Shown here: one piece after another, positions 7,333-12,960 of the stretch
Layout: each line of letters opens with the position of its first letter
Numbering within the stretch: position 1 is the stretch's first letter
Origin: Methanobacterium sp.
GTDB lineage: Archaea > Methanobacteriota > Methanobacteria > Methanobacteriales > Methanobacteriaceae
Length of the DNA stretch: 12,960 bases
Assembly: GCA_015661405.1 (NCBI GenBank)
Contig: JACWMK010000057.1
Location: 1 to 12,960, forward strand
Direction of reading: 5' to 3'
Made by a program: the position numbers and the translations under genes
Notes under the pieces: model-generated
Seen by the model: the letters and a program-made list of their open reading frames with translations, nothing else
What the model was told of the DNA's origin: nothing
Databases searched by the model: none

Positions 7333-7366
7333 ATCAATCTATTTCTTATTTTGGAGCAGATGTATA

Positions 7367-8368
7367 ATGGAACCAAATGTTGCAATAATTATTTTGAATT
7401 GGAACGGTTGGCAAGATACTTTGGAATGCTTAGAATCATTATATCAAATCGATTATCCTAACTATGATATCATTGTTATTGATAATGGTTCTGAAGATGA
7501 ATCTTTAAAAAAAATAAGAGAATATTGTGATGGAATAATTGAGGTTAATTCTGAATTTTTTCAATACTACCATAATAATAAGCCAATAAAAATATTAGAA
7601 TTTTCTAAAGAAGAAACTGAGCTTATAAAAGTTAATTCTAATGAATTCTCAAATTTAACTTCAAATCAAAAGTTGATATTAATAAAAAATAGTGAAAATT
7701 ATGGTTTTGCCGAAGGAAGTAATATTGGAATTAAATTTAGTTTAATTAACTTAGATTCTGATTATATTTTATTACTAAATAATGACGTAGTAGTTGATAA
7801 AAAATTTTTAATTGAATTAATTAAAGCAAATAGTAATGGGGAAGAGATTGGAATAGAGGGTCCATCTATTTATTATTATGATGAGAAAAATAATTTACAA
7901 TCAGCTGGAGCGAATATAAAATTCAATACAGGTACAATCGAATTTCAGAATGTTGATGAAAATTGTAATCCAAGTCAAGTAGATTACGTTGAAGGTTGTG
8001 CTTTACTGGTTAAAAAAGATGTTTTTGAAGATATTAATTATTTAAATTCTAATTACTTTTGTTATTGGGAAGAAACCGACTTTTGTTTTAGAGCTTCTAA
8101 AGCTGGTTATAAAGTATTATGCATTCCCAGAGCAAAAATATGGCATAAACGTTCTAAATCTGTAAAAAAAATTAATGGATTTTTTTCATATTACAGGACC
8201 CGTAATATGTTTTGGTTTATGAAAAAACATTCCAATATGTGGCAATATACTTTTTTCATATTTTATTTTTTTGGATATACTTTTTGGCATGATAGTTTCA
8301 TTTATTTAATAATTCAAAGAAATAAAGAAGCTTATATATGCTTTTGCAAAGGTATAATAGATGGTTAA
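7367..8368 (+). CDS. GT2 family glycosyltransferase (GT-A fold)
   Basis: This 333-residue inverting enzyme of the rhamnosyltransferase-like GT2 group starts with VAIIILNWNGWQDTLECLES (5-24) and has VIDNGSEDES (37-46). The metal-binding LLLNNDVVVD follows (D140 of the NND triad), then a VEGCALLVKKDVF segment (208-220) and the acceptor/base region YWEETDFCFRASKAGY (233-248) with H260. Residues about 51-106 form an insertion between the second strand and the ENYGFAEGSN motif, rich in E, K and N. A hydrophobic C-terminal stretch (about 292-315) suggests membrane association. The ATG at 7367 is preceded by GGAG at 7353-7356, ten bases away. A nearer ATG at 7360 is in the wrong frame. The gene converges with the minus-strand operon. 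Donor and linkage are unknown. Confidence 0.9.
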   Translation: MEPNVAIIILNWNGWQDTLECLESLYQIDYPNYDIIVIDNGSEDESLKKIREYCDGIIEVNSEFFQYYHNNKPIKILEFSKEETELIKVNSNEFSNLTSNQKLILIKNSENYGFAEGSNIGIKFSLINLDSDYILLLNNDVVVDKKFLIELIKANSNGEEIGIEGPSIYYYDEKNNLQSAGANIKFNTGTIEFQNVDENCNPSQVDYVEGCALLVKKDVFEDINYLNSNYFCYWEETDFCFRASKAGYKVLCIPRAKIWHKRSKSVKKINGFFSYYRTRNMFWFMKKHSNMWQYTFFIFYFFGYTFWHDSFIYLIIQRNKEAYICFCKGIIDG

Positions 8369-8388
8369 AAAAAATTTCATTTAACCAT
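8361..8388. terminator. Inverted repeat with A/T tracts between convergent genes
   Basis: ATGGTTAAA (8361-8369) and TTTAACCAT (8380-8388) form a perfect 9-base inverted repeat with a 10-base loop, spanning the GT2 stop codon. On the minus strand the eight A at 8367-8374 become a T8 run, about 56 bases after the stop of the membrane-protein gene. TTTTT and TTTT runs also lie between. The site could end transcription of the leftward operon and perhaps of GT2 as well. Confidence 0.4.
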
Positions 8389-8429
8389 TTAAAAGCCAAA
8401 AACCTCTAGAATTTATTTATCTTAACATG

Positions 8430-10691
8430 CTATGATTCATAGAATATTTCAGCACCATTACTAGAATAAATCTTATTTAAAGAATTAAAACCAGTTGAAC
8501 TTACATAAGTCTTACTTATTATCTGACCTTTAGACGAATAATTATAAGTGATAAAATTACTATTTAATATATTACTTGTTCCGAAAAAGAAATAAAAATT
8601 ATTTTTATTTGGATTAGAACTCGTTATTTCATAATTCATAACATTAAAATCTGGGTCATAATAATAAGAATAAGTTTCAGCAGCAAAACCATACTTCGAA
8701 AATAAAGGTTCTCTAAATTCATCAGCTAATATAATACCTGATTGAGAATTTTGTCCATACCTCGAAACACCAACTCCATAATTATTTATCCAGTTAACAC
8801 TTTGAATTTCCATATCGTTATAAATCGGTGTGTCATATGTTGAATTAAAAGCGATAGAAGTTGAACTTTCACTTGTCCAATAATATAGGAATCCTGAACT
8901 AAAAAGGATAAATATTACAAAAAATATTGATAGTAATATTATTTTTTTGTCCTTGAAATTCTTTATTTGAATTTTAAAAAATGTTAAAATTTTATATATT
9001 ACATCTAAACTAGTTAAACCTCCAATAATACAAGCTGGAGCTAAAAAAATTAATGTAATTTGATATAATCTTTCCGGATTTAGAGCATTTGAAAAATATG
9101 GTACAGTAACCGACCCAATCTGTATTAAAATGTTTATTAAAATGAATGCTAAATATTCTTTTCTAAATTTCATTCTATCTCTTAATAAGATCGAGATTAC
9201 TCCTATTATTATGAAAAGTTCTATTAGATAATCACCATAACGAAATATAGTTTGTAAAGGGGTTAGAGGTTCTTGAATAACTGCTAATCCCTGAACACTT
9301 GTAGGATTAAAAAATTGATTAAATGAACCTGAAAGATTACTTAATAAGCTTAAAAAAACATTTAATGAATTTCCAGATGATGTGTACATATACCATGATA
9401 GTAGAAATACAATAAAAAATAACACAAATGAAAAACTTAAAATTTTATTCTTTGAAACTTTATTCTTTACTACAGCTGCCTTATTATTCCTAAAAATAAA
9501 AATAAATGAATTTTTTATATTATAATGGTCATTTAATAAAATTAAAAAATAAACGATTAATAATGAAAACATGTAAATGTATGCAAGCCCGTAATGAGAC
9601 ACTATTAATGAGATTCCAAAGATTATCAATAAAAATGATCGTGTTATGTTACTAATTTTTCTAGTTATCATTACCAATATTAATAAAACGAGAAAAACCT
9701 CTGCTATTTCTTGTCTTGCCAAACCTATCATTTCTGCATAAAATACATAAAATGACATAAAAAAGAAAGATGATAAAAAAGCTATTTTTGCAGTAGTTTG
9801 TTTTTTAAATACTATATAAAGTCCTAAAGGGACCAAAGAAAATAATAATGGATAAATAACCTTGAATATCCAATCCAAATCTATTTTTGAGATAATAGAA
9901 AGTATCGGAGCTAACATAGTATCACTTAACATACTATTATAGTCAACATTTAAATTTAAATTCCAAAAACCATTTTTAATCACTAGACTTGTAAAGTAAT
10001 ATTCACTCTGGATATCAAATCCTGTAATATAATTTGAAATTAAGGACGTTTGAAATAGAAGTGAAATTGAAATAATAAAAATTGTTAAAGGATAAAACTT
10101 CTTAGGAATTTTATTATATGCAAATAAAATAATTATTAAACTAATCATGATGAATAATACTGAAATTAAGATATTATTTTTATACAAATTCATTAAATAC
10201 GTTCCAAATATTGCTAAAAAGGGAAGTAAAAATAAAAACAACACATAAGGAGATAAAAAATCTTCAGAATAGATAAAATCTGGATTAGAGTAATCTTTAT
10301 CTCTCAAATAGCTTAAAAAAGATAAAACTACAACAAAAATACTAACAGTAATAATTAAAGGCCATAAAGATATAGGATCGAAAATGTGGAGAAATGGATA
10401 AATAAGGTTAATAAAAAACCCAATGAACATTATACTTGTAATACTAAGGCCTACAGAATACAATAAAACTTCCGTAGAACTGATATTATGAACTTTAATT
10501 ATTCTAAGAATTAAAATGCCAGGCACAAATAAAAGATATACTACTGGTATAATCTGCCTTAAAATAGGAATATACCATCCTAAGCCGTCCCATAATATTA
10601 TAGCCAATACTGCAACTTGTATAATAAATATTACCTTGAGAAATTTAGTTATTTCCCAGTCATTCATCTTAAGTGGATTAGAGATTTTCAT
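8430..10691 (-). CDS. Large multi-pass membrane protein, DUF2206-like; candidate GT-C transferase or polymerase
   Basis: This 753-residue protein has many hydrophobic segments over residues 15-600, roughly 15 or more, and an outward soluble C-terminal domain (about 610-753) rich in Y, N and S. It resembles the DUF2206 membrane proteins of methanogenic archaea. The first large loop after a membrane segment holds GFDIQSEYYF (224-233), and a later loop has YAEMIGLARQEIAE (318-331). Acidic residues in early external loops recall the catalytic sites of GT-C glycosyltransferases, but that is inference. Possible roles are repeat-unit polymerase (Wzy-like), lipid-phosphosugar-dependent transferase, or glycan ligase. 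Its ATG overlaps the stop of the upstream GT4 gene by one base (TAATG). GAGG inside that gene sits about ten bases before it, so translation is probably coupled. It is the last gene of the leftward operon. Confidence 0.65.
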   Translation of the reverse strand: MKISNPLKMNDWEITKFLKVIFIIQVAVLAIILWDGLGWYIPILRQIIPVVYLLFVPGILILRIIKVHNISSTEVLLYSVGLSITSIMFIGFFINLIYPFLHIFDPISLWPLIITVSIFVVVLSFLSYLRDKDYSNPDFIYSEDFLSPYVLFLFLLPFLAIFGTYLMNLYKNNILISVLFIMISLIIILFAYNKIPKKFYPLTIFIISISLLFQTSLISNYITGFDIQSEYYFTSLVIKNGFWNLNLNVDYNSMLSDTMLAPILSIISKIDLDWIFKVIYPLLFSLVPLGLYIVFKKQTTAKIAFLSSFFFMSFYVFYAEMIGLARQEIAEVFLVLLILVMITRKISNITRSFLLIIFGISLIVSHYGLAYIYMFSLLIVYFLILLNDHYNIKNSFIFIFRNNKAAVVKNKVSKNKILSFSFVLFFIVFLLSWYMYTSSGNSLNVFLSLLSNLSGSFNQFFNPTSVQGLAVIQEPLTPLQTIFRYGDYLIELFIIIGVISILLRDRMKFRKEYLAFILINILIQIGSVTVPYFSNALNPERLYQITLIFLAPACIIGGLTSLDVIYKILTFFKIQIKNFKDKKIILLSIFFVIFILFSSGFLYYWTSESSTSIAFNSTYDTPIYNDMEIQSVNWINNYGVGVSRYGQNSQSGIILADEFREPLFSKYGFAAETYSYYYDPDFNVMNYEITSSNPNKNNFYFFFGTSNILNSNFITYNYSSKGQIISKTYVSSTGFNSLNKIYSSNGAEIFYES

Positions 10692-11863
10692 TAGTGTATT
10701 TCCTCAAGCAAATTATTTAACTCATAACCAATTTTATTCCAATCATATTGATCCTCAGCAAGTCTTCGAGCGTTTTTACCAATTCTCCTCATTTCATCTT
10801 CATTTTCAATAAAATAATTTATTTTATCAACAAATCCATCATCCACTGAATCAACCACAATAACATCCTCATTATCCTCAGCATCTATACCTTCAATTCC
10901 CTTTTTAGTCGTAACTACTGGTAAACCAACGCTTAAATAATCCAATACCTTAAGTTTTGTTCCGCCACCTTTCAAAATAGGAACAATAGCAATATCAGCC
11001 ATTGATAAAAATTCCCATATGTTATCAATAAAACCTACAGATTTGAAATTTTTAGTTTCTAATACAGGAACATCAGATCCACCAACCACAAACTGAATAT
11101 CCTTATTTAACTCTTCAAATCGGGGGGCAATAAAATCTTTAATTAATTCAATAGCCTCTTCATTGGGGGGATGTGAATAAGATCCATGAAAAATTATTAT
11201 TTTAGAAAGTGGATCAAGACCATATTTCATCTTAAATTTATATGACTCGTTTTTTGAGATTAAAGGCATTAAATTACATCCGGACGGTATAACTGAAACT
11301 TTATCAATAAATTTGTATTTCTTAATGAATGTGTTCTTATCTTTATTACTAACAGCTATTATATGATCCACTAAATATTTACATGAAATATGTTCCAAAA
11401 TGGTCACATATAATGGAATTATAATTTGTTTGAATTTTGAGAATTTATTATTATTAGAAAATATCTCCGTTGTAAATTCTGACTCTACATTATGAGCATC
11501 ATAAATAATAGGCACTTTTTTATTCATTAACCACATTAAAAACTTAGTTACAAATATTCCACTAGGATGTGAAAATAATATAATATCAATTTGATTGTTA
11601 TTAATAATTTTGAAAATCTTTTTTATAAAATTTAAATTAAAATCTCTAGAAAGAGGCATAACATTAGAAAAAATTTTTAAATCACTAAAACCATGTATAA
11701 CACCGAATTTCTCGTCATTTAAATCCATAAATTCTTTAGATTCTAAAATAGTAATATTATTATATTTTTTTTTAAGTTGATTCGTTAAATTAAAAACCCG
11801 ATTTTGTCCGCCTCCTTTAGGTTTTAGAAGCCCACAAAATGTCAAAATATACAATATATCCAT
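10691..11863 (-). CDS. GT4 family glycosyltransferase (GT-B fold), middle gene of the operon
   Basis: This 390-residue protein has a GT4 layout. The N-terminal glycine loop is KPKGGGQNRVFNL (14-26), with YDAHNVE at 121-127, IPSGCNLMPL near 192-201, a FHGSYSHPPNEEAI donor-domain start (225-238) and GGGTKLKVLDYLSVGLPVVT (299-318). In place of the usual EX7E pair this subgroup has GGTKLKVLDYL, where the second glutamate is replaced by aspartate (D308). This is a conservative change, seen in PimA-like relatives that use a G-G/K-x-K-x-L-E/D pattern. It should add a sugar to the growing lipid-linked glycan. The start is firm: AAGGTGA, three bases, then ATG. It is 15 bases downstream of the partial GT4 gene and overlaps the membrane-protein gene by one base. 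Sugar specificity is unknown. Confidence 0.88.
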   Translation of the reverse strand: MDILYILTFCGLLKPKGGGQNRVFNLTNQLKKKYNNITILESKEFMDLNDEKFGVIHGFSDLKIFSNVMPLSRDFNLNFIKKIFKIINNNQIDIILFSHPSGIFVTKFLMWLMNKKVPIIYDAHNVESEFTTEIFSNNNKFSKFKQIIIPLYVTILEHISCKYLVDHIIAVSNKDKNTFIKKYKFIDKVSVIPSGCNLMPLISKNESYKFKMKYGLDPLSKIIIFHGSYSHPPNEEAIELIKDFIAPRFEELNKDIQFVVGGSDVPVLETKNFKSVGFIDNIWEFLSMADIAIVPILKGGGTKLKVLDYLSVGLPVVTTKKGIEGIDAEDNEDVIVVDSVDDGFVDKINYFIENEDEMRRIGKNARRLAEDQYDWNKIGYELNNLLEEIH

Positions 11864-11866
11864 AAT

Positions 11867-11873
11867 TCACCTT
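11867..11873 (-). promoter_or_regulatory. Strong archaeal-type ribosome binding site
   Basis: AAGGTGA on the minus strand is followed by ATT and the ATG at 11863-11861. It lies inside the 15-base gap after the preceding stop codon and fixes this start. It is the best Shine-Dalgarno match in the window. Confidence 0.7.
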
Positions 11874-11878
11874 GAGTC

Positions 11879-12960
11879 TTATTTAATTAAATTATAATAA
11901 GCTTTTTCATAGTCTTCAGCAATTCTATCCCAAGTTCTTATCTTCTCACTGAAAGGACCAACTTTTACATCATTTTCATGAATTTTTATTATTAAATCGG
12001 CAACTTCTTTTGGATCTGGAGGATATTCAACACCAAAACATCCTTGTTCATTCAAAAATTCGTTTAATGCGGTTCTTTTTGTTACTATAACTGGTGTTCC
12101 CATTGTTAAAGCTTCAGGAACTACTATACCATAATTTTCAGATTGAGAAAGAAGTAAGAATATATCTGATTTTTTATAATACTCATGTAACTTATTAAAT
12201 TGAGAATGATGAATAAATTTTTCCCAACTAATAGAATCATTTAAATTTAATTTATCCGCTATCTTTTTAAGTTCATATTCATATGGTCCTTCGCCAACAA
12301 CTTTAAAACTAACATTAACATTTCTTTCATAAACTAATTCATGAATTGCTTCTAGAGCATATTGAATCCCTTTTAGTTCCAACAAGTAACCAACATATAA
12401 AAGATTTATAATCCCCTCTTTATGTTTATTCTTTGTTAAATCGATATTATCTATGCCATGAGGTATAATACTTATTTTATTTTCAGGAACACTTAAAACT
12501 CTTTTTATATTATTTGCTTCGAAATGTGAAGCTGAAATAATCATGTCTGGTATTCTAATGAATTTTTTACCAAAAAGATTATAAATATCCCAAAAATGTT
12601 TTCCAGCAAAAGAGTCATGAGAAAAACCACCGAAATGGGGTGAAAATATTATTGGAACTTCAAAATTCATATTTTTAATTAAATAGAGAATTGTGGGAGA
12701 TAATAAAGTGTGATAACCATGTATATGTATTATATTTGGATTTAAGTTTTTTAAATTATTTTTTAAATATAGACACATTTCCGGGTTTAATTCGTGTAAA
12801 GCATTAAATCTTGATTTTATTCTTATTATTTTATATCCATCGTAAAATTCTTCTTCAGGGAGATTAAATGAATTTGCTTGTAAAACAATCACTTCATGTG
12901 ATCTCTCAGATAGATTTTTTGCTATTTCTCTTACAGTTTTATTAATACCACCTGGAGCTG
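11879..12960 (-). CDS. GT4 family glycosyltransferase, 5' end outside the window (partial)
   Basis: The minus-strand frame is open to the right edge, so the gene is cut there. The GTG at 12892 is an internal valine, not a start. The 22 codons upstream read APGGINKTVREIAKNLSE and then RSHE, which is the standard N-terminal glycine loop and first helix of GT4 enzymes (PGG followed by V-x-E-x-A-x-x-L). About 10-20 residues of the first strand are probably missing. Later motifs are HIHGYH, IIPHGIDNI, LLYVGYLLELKGIQYALEAI, VVGEGPYEYEL and the EX7E motif ENYGIVVPE (visible residues 274 and 282) with ALTMGTPVIVT. It is a retaining sugar transferase of the cytoplasm, at least the first visible gene of a three-gene leftward operon, with 15 bases to the next gene. 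Donor unknown. Confidence 0.92.
   Translation of the reverse strand, partial: APGGINKTVREIAKNLSERSHEVIVLQANSFNLPEEEFYDGYKIIRIKSRFNALHELNPEMCLYLKNNLKNLNPNIIHIHGYHTLLSPTILYLIKNMNFEVPIIFSPHFGGFSHDSFAGKHFWDIYNLFGKKFIRIPDMIISASHFEANNIKRVLSVPENKISIIPHGIDNIDLTKNKHKEGIINLLYVGYLLELKGIQYALEAIHELVYERNVNVSFKVVGEGPYEYELKKIADKLNLNDSISWEKFIHHSQFNKLHEYYKKSDIFLLLSQSENYGIVVPEALTMGTPVIVTKRTALNEFLNEQGCFGVEYPPDPKEVADLIIKIHENDVKVGPFSEKIRTWDRIAEDYEKAYYNLIK

Noticed and set aside
7227..10325. About 18 bases (CTCAAATAGCTTAAAAAA) shared between the 7179-7366 spacer and the membrane-protein gene near 10303-10320
   Set aside because: In DNA this A+T-rich a single 18-base match in a 13-kb window is only slightly unlikely by chance, the flanks do not align, and the translated frames disagree.
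10516..10812. 98-codon + strand open frame across the membrane protein/GT4 junction
   Set aside because: It runs antisense through the ends of two supported genes and shows no family motif.
11595..11780. 61-codon + strand open frame inside the operon GT4 gene
   Set aside because: Antisense shadow of a supported glycosyltransferase.

Overview
The window is a very A+T-rich surface-polysaccharide (or glycoprotein-glycan) locus. It most likely comes from a methanogenic archaeon of the Methanobacteriales type. Three things suggest this. Several genes have GGTG-type ribosome binding sites close to the start (AAGGTGA-ATT-ATG before 11863). There is a TTTATATA-type archaeal TATA box in the 2579-2646 gap. 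The large membrane protein at 8430-10691 resembles the DUF2206 proteins I associate with methanogenic archaea. This is inference: no rRNA, tRNA or housekeeping gene is present to fix the taxon.

Layout from left to right. A short A-rich edge (1-146) leads to a small SAM-dependent methyltransferase on the + strand (159-794). It converges with a two-gene minus-strand operon, neuA then neuB (2578 to 811), for nonulosonic (sialic-acid-like) acid synthesis and CMP activation. A 68-base divergent promoter region separates neuA from a Wzx-type flippase on the + strand (2647-4104). Next is a roughly 490-base stretch without an intact gene, which seems to hold the wreck of a minus-strand gene (4122-4446). 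The minus-strand gene at 4597-5766 carries the three-part signature of bacterial sialyltransferases: DEG, KPHP and a GYSST motif. Two separate + strand glycosyltransferases follow, GT4 at 6042-7178 with a TTG start and GT2 at 7367-8368. Finally a tight minus-strand operon enters from the right edge: GT4 (partial, 11879 to beyond 12960), GT4 (10691-11863) and the large multi-pass membrane protein (8430-10691).

How the genes may work together: NeuB condenses an N-acyl hexosamine with phosphoenolpyruvate to a nine-carbon acid. NeuA activates it with CTP. The DEG/HP protein is a candidate for transferring it from CMP. The GT2 and GT4 enzymes would build the rest of the oligosaccharide, the flippase would move the lipid-linked unit outward, and the membrane protein could act outside as a polymerase or GT-C transferase. 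The methyltransferase could modify a sugar.

The most interesting point is the co-occurrence of NulO synthesis, CMP activation and a sialyltransferase-like enzyme in what looks like an archaeal genome. The genes that make the NeuB substrate (NeuC-type epimerase or the Leg/Pse precursor enzymes) are not in this window, so the exact sugar cannot be named.
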